From Cynocephalus volans (lineage: Eukaryota > Chordata > Mammalia > Dermoptera > Cynocephalidae), in contig NC_084469.1 of the NCBI RefSeq assembly GCF_027409185.1, positions 29,688,293 to 29,752,292 of the forward strand: 64,000 bases of DNA, written 5' to 3'. Each line of letters opens with the position of its first letter. The stretch's first letter is position 1. Position numbers and translations under genes: made by a program. The notes under the pieces are model-generated. The model was not told the DNA's origin, ran no database searches, and was given only the letters and a program-made list of their open reading frames with translations. Of this stretch, positions 1 through 12,800 are shown piece after piece.

Positions 1-701
1 CAGGACTACACGTAACCTCTGCCAGGAGTCCCTCAGGAAGCAGGGCCACACATAGCCCTGCCAAGAGAGTGCAGCGAGGTGAGTTGCTCAGGACGCACCT
101 GAGATTGGGGCTGCCACCTAGAGAGGTGGGCAACCAGAAACCAGACACAAAGATCTGGGACTTAGCGCACACACTAAGCAGCTTCATTCTCTGAAAGCAT
201 GTATTATATATGTTTTAGCCAGCTGTAAACCCCACCCATTACCTCCCTGTCTCCTAGGCAATCCCATAGGAAGTCTGTGGTTTGTGGTAAAGCCTTGCAA
301 ATTCTTGCTGACACAGTCTTTTGCATTCTTGCTGACCTAGGCTCAGTCCTGTATGGCAACAGTGACTACATCTTTAATATGTGTTCTCCTTCATTTTCCT
401 CCAAGTACTAAGCCTGGAACGTAGTTCAATAAATGGTATTTTGAGACTACCCTTATTGTTGGATTTGAGCCCTGTTTGGGATGGTGTAGGCATTTTTATT
501 GTGGTGTTAATATAGGATTTAATCTTTGAGTCTCAGTTTCCCTAACTCAGTTGGTAAAATTGATACCTTCTAAGGGTTTGGGTATGTGTGTATAGAAAAA
601 CACGGATAGTCATGGCACTTGGACCTGCGTATTTTGTGGCTTGTTAAAAATTGTATCTGGCTCAGTTTGATTCTAAAATGAGCCTTTTCTTTTTCTTTCA
701 G
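1..701 (+). other. PAFAH1B1: 3' end of the last PAFAH1B1 intron
   Basis: Intronic sequence ending in a long pyrimidine tract and CAG acceptor at 699-701. The first 420 bases look repeat-derived (old LTR-like sequence with an AATAAA near 429), but I could not assign a family. No exon is seen. Confidence 0.75.
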
Positions 702-775
702 ATTTCCACAAGACGGCACCCTATGTGGTTACTGGCAGTGTAGATCAAACAGTAAAGGTGTGGGAGTGCCGTTGA
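702..775 (+). CDS. PAFAH1B1: PAFAH1B1 (LIS1), last coding exon (3' partial gene)
   Basis: This is the final coding exon of the platelet-activating factor acetylhydrolase 1B regulatory subunit LIS1, a WD40 beta-propeller protein that binds dynein and NudE/NDEL1 and acts in nuclear migration and neuronal positioning. The exon follows a polypyrimidine tract and CAG acceptor ending at 701. It starts in phase: AT at 702-703 completes an Asp codon. It then encodes 23 residues, [20 protein letters not shown] followed by ECR, and a TGA stop at 773-775. This is the last blade strand of the seventh WD repeat, with the usual [10 protein letters not shown] pattern, and it matches the very conserved LIS1 C-terminus I know. 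Earlier exons lie outside the window to the left; the preceding exon was looked for in 1-700 and is absent. No defect is visible. Confidence 0.97.
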
Positions 776-3600
776 TTGAGTCTCATTTGGCCCCTCCTCC
801 CTTTTTTCCTCTGGATGCACTCTGACGATACCATGGTTACCCCATTGAGCTCTGTTTAAATAAATATTGTCCTTTCATGTAAATTATTCTGGATGTAGAT
901 TGAGCTTATTAAATGTTACACACAAAGTATTCATGCATGGTGAATCCAAATTGTATACTGTAAATTTACATACGTTGTCTAGAAGTACCATAGGGTTTAA
1001 AAACCTGGGCTGGCATTGGTCACACCAGGCCTAAGAAGGCAGAAGTTGAATAAATTGAACTAGGGCACTAAACTTAATAGTTGACAGTGTCATTTTATGT
1101 TGGATTATTAATTCCTGTTTTTCTTTCTGCTATCTGCTGGTGCCTGCCCTGACTTGATGGCTTCATTTGGGGAGAAGTGGTGGTTATTAGGGCTTTTTCT
1201 GAAATGTGTATCTATATAACATCACTTAAGTGTGCTTAATAAATCTTCTTTAAGGATGTTAGATAATAAGGTTACAATTCAAAATCTTCTGAACCATCTA
1301 TGTAATTAATGGGGATTACACATTGGAATTTTTGTCTTGACACATTTGCCAAATCAGTAGGATACATTTGTTTTGGCAGCCTATGAAGCAAAGGCTAGTG
1401 GTATATTTATATAAAAAAAGACTGTAAATTTCAAGAAAAATGTCAGCAGCTAATAGCAAATCATTTCTTTTATTTGGGTCTCAGTGCTTTGTAAACACGT
1501 CAAAAAAACACTATCATACTTTAAGCTTCTATTTTACACATTAGACATATTTCTAGTTGTTTTCTCCATACTGTTAGACTGTATAGTGATGTGACTTCCG
1601 ACTAGAATTTAATCTTTCCATTGAGTATGTCATGGTACAAATCACTATTTGTTTTTGATGTCTTTTAGGGATGTGCAATGTGCATTACTTAATGAGAAAA
1701 ATATTGGAAAGGTTATATTTGCCCATTTTAAAGGAGTGGGAGAAATACAGCAGTTTGTTTTTCAACATGAAACTGATATTTGAACTGTGTTTTACTTGCA
1801 AGTTTAAAAAATAACAGGGTTTAATGGAGCGTGCATAAAAATGTACTGTTTTCTCACCTTTTGTTTATATATAAATGTTTATAAGTATATGGGCCTATCT
1901 GTAAGTGGATACGTCTGTGTATGTATATCACACACATGCAACCTCCATGTCTTTGGGTCCTCCATTTTTGAAGAAGTGCTAAAATGTACAAGTAGAATAA
2001 ATCTTGCTGTGGAATATCTTCCTTTAGAACAAACCCTTTTTGATTGTATGCTTCTGACTAGGTCTGACTCTGTGGGGATTTTTCCCAGCTAAAGGAAAGT
2101 CACTTCCATTATTTCCCCCTCTAATTTGGCCATTCAGCATTTTACACATCCCTGATATATTGTATATTTTGTTCCAAAGTTACTACTAGTAGGTTTAAGA
2201 GAATTTTTATCCCTGATTTTTAGAACACTATTCCATTATCATTAATAAAGAATTCCATTGCTTAGCTGACAAGGTTTTTTTTTTGAAAGAAAGTCGTTTG
2301 TAAAGTTAACAGAACAATGAAATAACGATGACAGTTTAATAGATAAATTTATTCTGAATTGCATTTTATGCATTTATGTAATATGTGATTTTTTAAATGT
2401 CCCTTTTAGTATTTAATGGAAATTTGGTTCCTGAAAAAGACAAAGGGTGAGAGTTAACGTCCTGTAGATACACACACAGAGAATAGGCCATATATTAACT
2501 AGAAGCAGCTTTATGTCTAGCTTGTGTCTTTTTGTTTGCTTATTTGTTTTTTATAATTCCTGAGAGATGTCTCTGGAAGAAAAAGTGTTTTGAGAACTAA
2601 TGGCTATTTTTGAAGACAAAAATTACATCTTAAGCTAATTCCTTAAATACAGTAGATGAACTTTCAGGACAATATTGCCTAACAACCCTGCTTACATTAA
2701 GAAGTCTTTCCCCCCACCCCTCTGCACCCCCCTGCCCCCGTTCTGACTGGATTTTTCTACAAAAGCTATGGAAAATATCTTTGTTCTCATTTGCTGCTAT
2801 TTTCTGTCCTGTTTTGAGAAATATAAATACATAGAAATGGTGCATCTTAACGTTTTGTTTGTACCTGTATAAATGTTTTGTATTTTAATTCATTTTTAGC
2901 ATGTAGCAACATGAATTGTTTAAGGGTAAGCCACAACATCTAGAAATTACTCATAGACATGAACAATAAAAGAAAAAATGGTACCGATGTAGAAGGAAAC
3001 ACAGCTGCTGTCCACTGGGTTTCTTCCCCTGCAGCATACAGAGACTTTCGTTGACAAAGGAGGAGAAACAATTACTCTGTAAACAGTTATCCTTACTTGG
3101 GAGATTGCCACAGCCTGCTGCTTAGTTGAGTTACCAGACATCCTCCATTTAAGAAGCAGCAAACATTGAATCTCAGGGATGGTCCACAACTGGATCCAAA
3201 TGTAACAAGCCCTGTTTGAATAATGAAGGGGGGTAGGGGAGAGCGATCCATCTACAGTCTGGAGTCAGATTTGCAAAGGTTTCCTGCACTGTTGTTTGAC
3301 ACTGCCCTGTTGATGCCCTTTCTTACTTTGTGTCCTCTGTTTTCTCTGTGTGCTGTCTAACCCTGTGCCTTGCCTGGGATAAGGACAATGATGAGGTTAC
3401 TGGTTTGGATTTTAAGTAGAGTACTTTATTAATTGGTTTAGAGGTTCACTGCTGCTTTGTCACTTTCTTAAATTGGCCGCTTAATGTAAGAAATAAAAAG
3501 CTGGTAGAATTACATCCTCAGATGATTATTGACTTTGTGTGTGTGTGAAAACAGACATTCCAGTGCCACCCTAATAAAACATGCCCAAGAAATCCTAGCT
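776..3600 (+). other. PAFAH1B1: PAFAH1B1 3' UTR, long, with several candidate poly(A) signals
   Basis: AT-rich, repeat-poor sequence follows the stop codon without a credible ORF. AATAAA hexamers lie at 859-864, 1238-1243, 2244-2249, 2965-2970, 3492-3497 and 3573-3578. LIS1 is known to make several long mRNAs through alternative polyadenylation. The first signal would give a UTR under 0.1 kb and the last pair one of about 2.8 kb. The true 3' end cannot be fixed from sequence and could lie further right, up to about 4.6 kb. Confidence 0.65.
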
Positions 3601-5629
3601 GCACTCTTGAGAGTGCAAGCCATGGAAACTGTGGATTAAGACATTGCTTGGAGAATAGTTGCTTTTTGACACGGCATCTTGCACTTTAGGAGACTTAAGA
3701 CCATCCTGTTTTGTCTATGTGTGGTGTGACCAATGGTGTGCCCAGAGCACTACTCAAAATCACTAGTGTTAGCAAGTCATCCCGGGCTGGGGAGCGCTCG
3801 CTGTAGTCTTTTGGAAGCTTTGGCTTTAGATTCACCAAGCCCAGTCTCCTTACTGTCAGTGCCCTGCTCTCCTGTTTGCCTCTTTCTGTTTCTATGTGCA
3901 CTTCCAGGTAATATCACTCATTAAATAGTTTTTTAAAAATTTATTTAAAGAAAAACTATTTAAAAGTTTGTTGGCAGTGGTGGCTTGATAATCCTTAAGC
4001 AACTGAAGTTAATTGTTGAAGGAAAAGGCACTTAAAATGGTTACTTTTTCTGCCCAGCTGTATATAAATCCAATGTGTTAATTAATCTAGATGATGCAAA
4101 GAATCTCCTGGTAGAGAAGCGACATGTACAAAGTTGGTGGAAAAAGGTTTCTGTCTTTTCTTTCCCAGTGGGGGTTGGGGGGGTGGGCAAGCTGGATTTG
4201 CAAGTCACAACTGGACTGAACTGGCCTTTTTATCTTTCCACTATATCATGTAAGTAGCTGCTTTCTTGTCCAGCCTATCCTTCAGGCATTCCTAAAGCTC
4301 ACCCTGAAGATGTTAGAAACAAACACAAAATCTTCAAGTTAGAAGTTGATCCTGACACTGACATGAAGGCAAGCATTGATTTCGTATGAACGTTGCAGAG
4401 GTGGTAATTGGAGAAAACAGTTCCCCAGAGTGTAAGAGTTAACTGAAGATATGGACACAATTTTTAAAAATCAGTAAAGGAATGTATATAATATTGCTCT
4501 TGTGTTTTACAGTAAGATTTGTTGCTCTCAGACTGTGTAAAACAAAATTTATTCATGTTTTCTGCATATTAAAAAATCTTATTGTACCAATTGGTAAACT
4601 ATTAAATGCCTATAAAACTAGATGTGATATTTTTATTTTTATTTTTTGGTCTTGTGCACAGATAAGTCCTGATATGAAGTGGCACCAGTCATGAAGTAAA
4701 ACACATATTGGTTGTAGGGTGGCAGGGCCTTGATAGAAAGCTTCACTGGCTTTGCTGGCTCTTTCCCCGTTTAGAGGAGGGAGTGCCACTGTAGGGCTCT
4801 TACAGTGGAGGGCTTGCACAGAGCAGGCTGTGTTGGGCATCTATATCCCTTGCCTCCCCTCTAGCAGCCCATTCTGACAGTGACCATAGCTGCTGCCAGA
4901 GAGCTAAAGCCAGAAGAGGCCTGCCTGTCACAGCCCTCTTTACATCACCCTCTCTTATGGGCAGAGCCCAGAGATAAGGCCCTATCCCTGTTCTGTTAAT
5001 GAGTGAGCCTCTTATCCTGCCCAGTGGTCTTGGATTCATGAAGATCCTTAATGCTGTTTTCAGTTTTGGTTGAAACGTACTACAGTAAGGTGTTCATCCT
5101 TGCCCTGAAGCTCCATGGCTTCTTTGTACACATCAGCCATGTCCTGCCTCTTATCCCCAGACTGCTGCTTAGCTAGTGACTCCAGGGCACCTATGAAGTC
5201 TCCAGCCTTCTTTCATGTAGAAAGGGACAGATGTAAAGTGATGTAGCTTCTTACAGCCCAGCTGTTTTCCTGCTTCCTATTGGCAGTAGCCTCCCCCAAA
5301 GTGGGAAGCTGGGCCCAGAGCAACAAAGTAATTTGCCTGAAGTTAGGGTGATGGGGCCTGGCCACTTTCCCGAGGGGTACAGTTCTAGCTTTAGTATTGC
5401 TATCCTAAAATGATGTCAGCTGTTCAAAGCCTATTGAGTAGCTAGCTCATTGGTGTATCACACAAATCACACCTCCTTCCAAGATTCATGACTATGTCTG
5501 TCCTTTGGTGGAGGGTGAGGGACAGGAGAGTGGAAGACATGGGGGAGAAATAGCATCCTCGATGTGGCTGCTCTGTCTGCTTAGTCTTTGGTGAAACCTG
5601 ACTTGAGTGCAGGCAATTCTCAACTGCCA

Positions 5630-5715
5630 GTGTAGGAGAGCAGTTCTCAATGTGTGTTAACAAGTCCTCCAGATGATTCTGATGCAGACTCAAGTTTGAG
5701 AACCAGTGATACTAA
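5630..5715 (+). mobile_element. MER5A-like hAT-Charlie fragment
   Basis: The block from 'agcagttctcaatgtg' to 'gtttgagaaccagtg' resembles the ends of MER5A non-autonomous hAT transposons. The middle is deleted. Assigned by eye. Confidence 0.5.
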
Positions 5716-7245
5716 ATGGTTCAACTCACCAAAGAAATTTGGGCAAAAGTCACTAGTCCCTGGGCCTCACAGCTGGGATTTGAATTCAGATCTCTCTCTT
5801 TTACTTTCACTTTGAAATGTGCGATTTGTTCCTTTGTGAATATTTTGTATGGTCATCATTCCTACTTGGTCACCTGGCCCTCTTTCAATGAAAGTGGAGA
5901 TGGAGGGACTAGGGGAGGGAAGATGCCTGACATTTTGAATGCCTGTTTGGTACCAATGCTCGATACACACACTCTTATTCTCACAATACCCCATTGGTGG
6001 ATATTAGTGCATTTTATGTCTAGAAAAAGAGGCCCACTCACGTGAGGTGGGGTCACATACCAAAGGTATTACAGCTCACTACAGGGTGAGCTGGGACTTG
6101 AAATGCACTTGCTCTTTCCCTTACCTGGTTCTGCTTGTATAACATGTCTTATTAGCTATTTAAGGAAGAAGACATTCTTGACACCTTTTAAACAATTTTT
6201 TTGTCTGTTTTAAGAAGGCAGGGAAGATCCATCCCATCCGTGGGCCCCTCTCTATCACATTACATCCACTGCTAACCCCATTGTGGGAAGCCTATTAGGA
6301 ATGGAGTGGAGGTGGGAAGGCCAGGAAGAAGCAAGAATTAAGTTGCCAAACCCGCTTATCTTAGAAAGGCTCCTCTATATGAAGTGACTCTTCTCAGGGC
6401 GATTGTGTCCTGACTGGTCCGCATCTCAGTGTCTGGTCTGTTCTTTAAAATCAGTGGATTACTTCCTTAATCACTTCCACTTGAAGATGGCCGCCTGTCG
6501 TCCGTAAGTGTCCTGATTTGATTTGGTTGTTTAGACCCTGGCAGTGAGAAAATACTTGGACCACATCAGGATACCTTAGTCTCAGCTGTAGATGATAGAG
6601 GAATTTCTCTCAATACTAATTATACTCAATTATTTAACAGTGATAGTTGGGAGGGTGGGGGAATGAACATAGAAGGCACAACCTCAAAAGGTTATTCTGT
6701 AGAGTAACGGAAGAAAAAAATTATAAAATATGCACATTAGAAGAAATCCAAACACAGAAGAAAAATGGAGTTGAAAGTGAAAGATCACAGTAGAGGCTGT
6801 GGACAGAGGTGGGGTAGCTCATGCAATTCAAGGAGACTCAGTTTTCCATTGTGAGTAGCTTCCTGCCCACACTGAGCCCATAACCTAGCACATGCCAGTT
6901 CTCACACTAAGCTCTCTTAGATACCACTATTTGCCCTTTTTTTAAAAACTGAAATCTTTCAACTAAGAATGGAAGAAAAGGTGGATTTCACACCTATTTA
7001 TAAAAACAATGGCACCTTGTCACTTCGGTTGTCAAAAGGCATCTGACAGCACTAATACGCTTAAGGGACCAATCAGGAAAAATGGGCCTCTCGGGTGACT
7101 AGTAGGCACAGTGGTAATTAAACCCAATCCATCTCAGCTTTCCGTGCTGGCCCCACTTGGAGAAGTATGTGAAACACGTGACCCATGTTCTTTGGATAAA
7201 GAAAGGCCAGAGGAGAGCACGTTTAGAACAGAACCATCAGATTGT

Positions 7246-7421
7246 GGGCCGGCCCGTGGCTCACTCGGGAGAGTGTGGTGCTGATAACACCAAGGCCCCG
7301 GGTTCGGATCCCATATAGGGATGGCCGGTTTGCTCACTGGCTGAGCGTGGTGCTGACAACACCAAGTCAAGGGTCAAGATCCCCTTACCGGTCATCATTA
7401 GGAAAAAAAAAAAAAAAAAAA
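7246..7421 (+). mobile_element. Dimeric tRNA-Ile-derived SINE (CYN-like)
   Basis: Two head-to-tail tRNA-like units. The first begins GGCCGGCCCGTGGCTCACTC and contains a GGTTCGGATCCC box. The second begins GGCCGGTTTGCTCACTGGC and ends in CCGGTCATC followed by poly(A). A perfect 16-bp target-site duplication, AGAACCATCAGATTGT, flanks it at 7230-7245 and 7422-7437. A perfect duplication with an intact tail indicates a young insertion. Confidence 0.9.
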
Positions 7422-8319
7422 AGAACCATCAGATTGTAAAGGAAACTGTAGGTGGCAGGCAGTGAGGAGCAAATCTGAGGCTTAAATAGCCAAGGCATTG
7501 ATAGCTATCCTCGGGTATCACTTAAAAGAACACCTCAGGGTCAGGGACATCTTTTTTTCCCGTAGGCTCAGGAAAATTAGCAGACATTCGGGTTGGAATT
7601 TTTTTTTTCTTTTCAGAATTTGCAAGACACAAAGGACTTTCTAAATGTTCAAAAAGCAATTTAAGTATACATGAGGCCAAGGCCCTGCTGAGCAGCTGCC
7701 ACCAGCTGCAGCGGGACTTAAACTTCCCTTTCCTTAGAGATAGGCCCCTCCACACACCCACTCCTACTCCCCAAGTTCTGCCCCTCAAGTCCACCTAGGT
7801 AGGCCCCCCTCCCCCTCATCTCATTAGCCCCCCAGGAGAGCTGAGCTAGCTCTAAAACACACTAGTGTGGCAAACTTCAGACACTCCTCCACCCTTCTAG
7901 CACCCCACGTTTTCTGGGGAGTGCTACCCAATTCTCCCACCTCAAGTGGAGAGACAAGGGCAGGTGCCTAACTAGTTGGGTGTTCAGTGACCTAACAGGT
8001 CCAGCATACCCAGAACTTGGGTCCGCACCTCTTAGCACCCCTCCTCCACCTGCTGTCACTCCAACCCTTTTTCTCTCCTGTCACCAATGACACGTGACTT
8101 TCATCTGCCATACTCCTCTGAGTCCAGTGACTGACAGCCAGGTAACCCCCAGCTGAGTGCCTGTGATTCCAACCCCTATCCTCCCACTTGAGTGACATTA
8201 TAAACCTAACCTTGAATTTAACCTAATTTACACATATTCATCCCCAGAAACATGTCTGACCACAGCCCTCACAATCAAATGACACTGGGTTACAGAACAC
8301 ACAGGTTAGTCTGGGGCAG

Positions 8320-9648
8320 TAGGTTTCAAAAACTCACTTTATTCCAATGTGAAATGAAGACGTGATGGTTTAAAAACAAGAAAAAGTTCTTGATCAGCTG
8401 TGGGGATGCTTTGCTTGCTAGTTTAGGCCCACTCCCTTTGAAACAAGGTGTTTGGACAGACCATACCCATAAGCAGCTCTCTGCAAAGCCCCAGGCAGAG
8501 GCCCCAGCCTGGACACAGCTCCCTCGGTCTCCCAGGGTGGCAATCTCCTCCTCGTCAGGCCTCCAACAGCAGGCACAGAGAAGCAGCACAGGCAGGCGGG
8601 GAGAGGAAGCAGCTGGGGCCTGTGGAGACCCACCTGGCCTCACCCAGAGCTACTCTCTGTAAAAGCTGCTTGTGGCAAGAACCAGGTAGAGAGCGGGGCT
8701 CCACAGAGAGGTGACAATCACTCCTGTTATCTGGTAACTTTTCCCCAGGATCCATGATTCAGCCCTGGTTCCCCCAGCCCCTCACCCACCCATCCCCACT
8801 GTGCGTTAGGCAGCTAAGGTTAAAATGGGGAGAAGGATACATTCAGACTGTAGGCCCCAAGGTTATACCCATCTGGGGTGCAGGGAGTAGGGAGGCAAGT
8901 CAGAGCCTGTGGCAGTGCCTCCTGCTGGGCCCAAAGGCAGACAGGCTGGGGCTGAGCCCAAACATGTCTGGAAGATAGCCATGGACACCCCTTCCCCTCA
9001 CCCAGGAGCTACAGCCAGGCCAGGCTCAATCACAATTAGTAAAGCTGCTGCAGTTGTCATCTTGCCACAAAACTAAAGTGCACCCCAATCCTCCAGTCTT
9101 GCCACAGAGCTCTGGCTCCCCATCCCAGGACACAGGAAAGACCTCTGTCTTTTTTGGCTTAAAACCTGGACTTAAGCCAGGTTAGGCCCGGGGGTAGTGG
9201 CAGCAAAAGCAGCAGCCATAATGTCAAACATACAAATGACCTGAGAAATTTCATCTGTACATCATCCACTCGGAACTGACTCGGGGCTATGTACAAATTA
9301 GGAAGGACGGATCAAGACACGGGCATGGATACACTCGTACACACCTGCTCGAAGATGGGGGGGCCTGAGGGGCACCAGCCCCCCAGCTGGGAACTGATGC
9401 CCACACACTCCATTCATGTGTCTTCAATTAGGCCTCTGCATCGTATATTCATTGAACCAGTGCAAAAACATCTTTTAGGGGGCAGGCAGGCCAGGCTGGG
9501 GTCCCAGGAGGATGCTGGGATTAGGGATGGGGTTGGAACATGGAAGAAGAGGGACTTGCTTCCTCTCCTGTTCTACAGGGGGCGTCCCCTTCTCCTGGAG
9601 TCTGGATCATTGGGTAATGGGGCCGCTGACTGTACTGTCTCTCCCTGT
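8320..9648 (-). other. CLUH: CLUH 3' UTR
   Basis: About 1.3 kb between the stop codon and a minus-strand AATAAA (TTTATT at 8338-8343 on +), with cleavage expected near 8320. It is free of SINEs, in contrast to its flanks. The length agrees with the roughly 1.2-kb 3' UTR I recall for the human gene. Confidence 0.75.
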
Positions 9649-9835
9649 CTACTCCTGCAAGCTCGGGGAAGAAGGGTCCTTGGTAGCCGGGGGCTGGGAG
9701 CCCATGTCATCTGGGGCCGCCGCTGGCTCAGGCTCAGTGGCCATGGGCTCCTCAGACTTATCCCTGTTTTTGCTGGCCTCCTGGAGCTGTTGTCGCCGCG
9801 CCACCTCAGCTTTCAGATTCTCCAAGTCTTTTTGG
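9649..9835 (-). CDS. CLUH: CLUH coding exon 26 (C-terminus and stop)
   Basis: Residues 1288-1349, [20 protein letters not shown] through the tail SSPSLQE, then TAG (CTA at 9649-9651 on +). The tail is acidic and Pro/Ala-rich and varies among mammals. Confidence 0.95.
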
Positions 9836-12800
9836 CTGAGTAGAAGGGGGGGAGTAGGTGTCAGAGTGGGTCTAGGCCATCCACCACCCTATTGGATTTT
9901 GTTAAACTTGCACGTGGGACAAGATTAGGCTCTGTGCTTTATTCAGTAAGGCGCATATATGGAACAAGCGCTTCCCTCCCCAAAGCAGAAAGGTCCCTAA
10001 GTGCTGCAAAAGTAAGGCCCCGTGCACTTCATCTGTTCAAATCAGCTGCACACTCTGGCCTCTCCTACAGATGAGGGGTGGAAAATGGCAGTGGGGCGGG
10101 GGGGAGGGCAACAGGGAAGTGAGGGCTCAGAGGCAGCTGTTTGTGGGAGCCTACATCCCTGCACTGGAGCAGGAGGCAGCCAGAGAAAGGATGCGGCCAG
10201 TGTTCAGGTACTGATGTGAAAGATCGTCATGATACATTGTTAAGTAAAAGAGAAGCCTATGTGCGTGGTATGCTACAATTCTGTGTGAACAAAAGGGAGA
10301 AAAGGATTGCTGCTACGTATCTGCTCACTTAGGCATAGAGTACTACTGGAAGGGTTCACAAGGAGCCCTTCATCACTGGCTACACCCTTCGACTTCCAGC
10401 CATGTCAACATATATATTGTACATTTGAAAGTACCAAAAACTCAAGGCCGACGTCCAGGTGGGGGTGGGTGCGGGGGGCCTCACCTGAGAGGAATGAATA
10501 GGATGCCGTTGATGACGTTGAGCTGTTCCAAGACACTGGCCATGCTGGGGGCTGTGAACTGAGAGGCGGCGGGGAGGAAGAGCCCGTGAGCGCACTGGGA
10601 GTGGGGTCGGGACCCCACCGCGCCCAGGGACGTACCTTGAGGGGCGGGATGTTGGCGCTGGAGCCATTGCGGTAGATCTCGTTCATGGTGCGCTGCAGGG
10701 CCACAGCCTGCTGGGTCAGGCACTTGAGGTACTCAGAGCTCTCCTTGGTCTTCTCGTGGTCTTCACCCAGCTACGGGGGAGAGGGGCAGAGGAAGGAAGG
10801 GATCAGAGCTGGCCCTGGCCCACAGCCCCAGCTCCACCGCCAGCCCCTGCCCAGCCCACCTGGGTCTTATAGATGGTGTAGCCCTCCTTCTCGTGCTGCA
10901 GTGCTGAGCGGAACTCTGCTTTGCTCTCGTAGACCCGGGCGACAAGGTGGTGGCTGTGGAGAGGCAGGCGTGTGCGGGTGAAGGAGGGACGTAAGTGGGA
11001 TGGGGCAGGGGGCTTGACCGGGGGGTTGGGGTGGCATCTCCTCTAGATCCCTCCCTGGAATCAACATGAGGGGAACAAGTCCAGGGCACAAGTTGGTGGA
11101 GGTTGAGAAAAATTTCCTCAGGAGTCAGATGAAGACAGCACACTGGATCCCTCGCCTGCCCACAACCTGAGTGCTCCCTGGGACCCTGTGGCCCTGGGTG
11201 TCTGGGCCTGTGCAGCCTCACCTGAGGGCCACCTTGAGGGCCTTGGGCCCGTGGTACTTGGTGCTGACGGCCAGCGCGTTCTCCAGGAAACGCAGCGACA
11301 GGTCGTACTCCATCACTCCATGCAGCACCAGCCCGATGTTGTTCTGGGGGCAGTCGGGAGGGCCCTGGTCAGCTCCCGATGCCCTGGGATGGAGGCTGGT
11401 CCCTGCTGCCCCCCTCCCCGGCACTCACGTCCAGCAGTGCCATCTCGGGGTGGTCTTCCCCAAACACAAGCAGCATGAGGTAGCGGGCACGGTACAGCAG
11501 GCTCAGGGCTGTGGACAGCTGGCTGCTGGCAAAGCAGTACAGGGCCAGGTGCATCTGCAGGACAGACACGACAGGTCAGGGAGGCTGCAGCCCCCCCCCC
11601 CACGTGCAGATCCATCCCTGGAGACTACTCACATATTCCTGGATAGTATTGGGGTGCTCAATGCCCATCACTCGCTCGCTCATCAGCACTGCCTTCTGTT
11701 GGTTACTCAGGGCCTGGGGAGAGTGGGGGTGTTGATCCTAGGGTGGGCACCACCCCTCACCCAGAGTCCACCTGGCCCTGGATACAAAAGCAGCCACATG
11801 CAGTGCAGCTCTAGATGCTCGGCCTTGTCACTTCTGGCTGCACTTTCTATTTTTACTTTGCACAAAGGCGGCAGAGGGGTCAGCGTCAACTGTTGTGACC
11901 ATGTTTGTCTATGCCCCACTGAGACCTTTTAAAATCTCGTCTTAAGCTTTCTTCCCCTTGGTAAAATCAATGCAAATACGTGCACACAAATCTGAAACTG
12001 TACTAAAAACGAAATATTAATACGATGTCTTAGGATCCTATGTTAAAAAAATGTTTTAGGGCCGGCCTGTGGCTCACTTGGAAGAGTGGGTGCTGATAAC
12101 ACCAAGGCCACAGGTTCGGATCCCATATAGGGATGGCCGGTTGCTCACTTGGGAGAGCGTGATGCTGACAACACCAAGCCAAGGGTTAAGATCCCCTTAC
12201 CAGTCATCTTAAAAAAAAAAAAAAAAGTTTTAATAAAACCCTACACATACACAAAAGAAAAAAACAGTCCCTTTGACTGAAGTGGGAGTGGGGGGCCTAA
12301 AGCACGCTGAGCCCTGAAACAGCTTCCTGAAGCCCCTGGGGCCAGACACAGTGGTCTGACCAGCACAAGGCCACAAGAGGAATAGTTAGAGACCACAACA
12401 GACACCTCCTGGCAGCTCCCGCAGGGCATATGCTGGGTACTGGGTAAACTTCTGACTCAGGCAATCTCAGAATGTGTCCTTGCCAACGTCCCTGGGAGGG
12501 AAGGCCACATCACTTTCACTTTATCCACTACCTGGGAGCACAGGAGGCTCCTGAGTTCGCCAAGGACACTGTTATTGAGGGAAGGAGCTGGGGGGATAGG
12601 ATGAGCAACTCTCCAGGGTCTCCCTGGACTCTGTCTGCTTCTCCCAAGGTGAGTAGCATCTTAGCCCCTGGGTGAGGGGCTCCAGTCCCCTCACACACCA
12701 TCCTCCAACGCCAAGCCCAGGCCCCAAGGCCTTTGCTGACATAGCCCAGAGGGTGCTCAAGGCCCACCTCGGCGTAGTCGCCCATAATGTAGTGGAGACG

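Larger units (their letters stand above)
3601..8319. other. Intergenic stretch between converging PAFAH1B1 and CLUH
   Basis: No supported coding sequence. Part of the left side may still be PAFAH1B1 3' UTR. It holds a MER5A-like fragment near 5640-5700 and a dimeric SINE at 7246-7421. The rest is unassigned sequence with short ORFs of no recognisable family. Confidence 0.6.

Noticed and set aside
1-700. Another PAFAH1B1 exon left of the last one
   Set aside because: I looked for codons of the preceding WD repeat (DDKTLRVWDY...) in all frames and did not see them.
11171-11932. 253-codon + strand frame
   Set aside because: It is antisense to CLUH exons 20-22, which are confirmed by protein identity and in-frame splicing.
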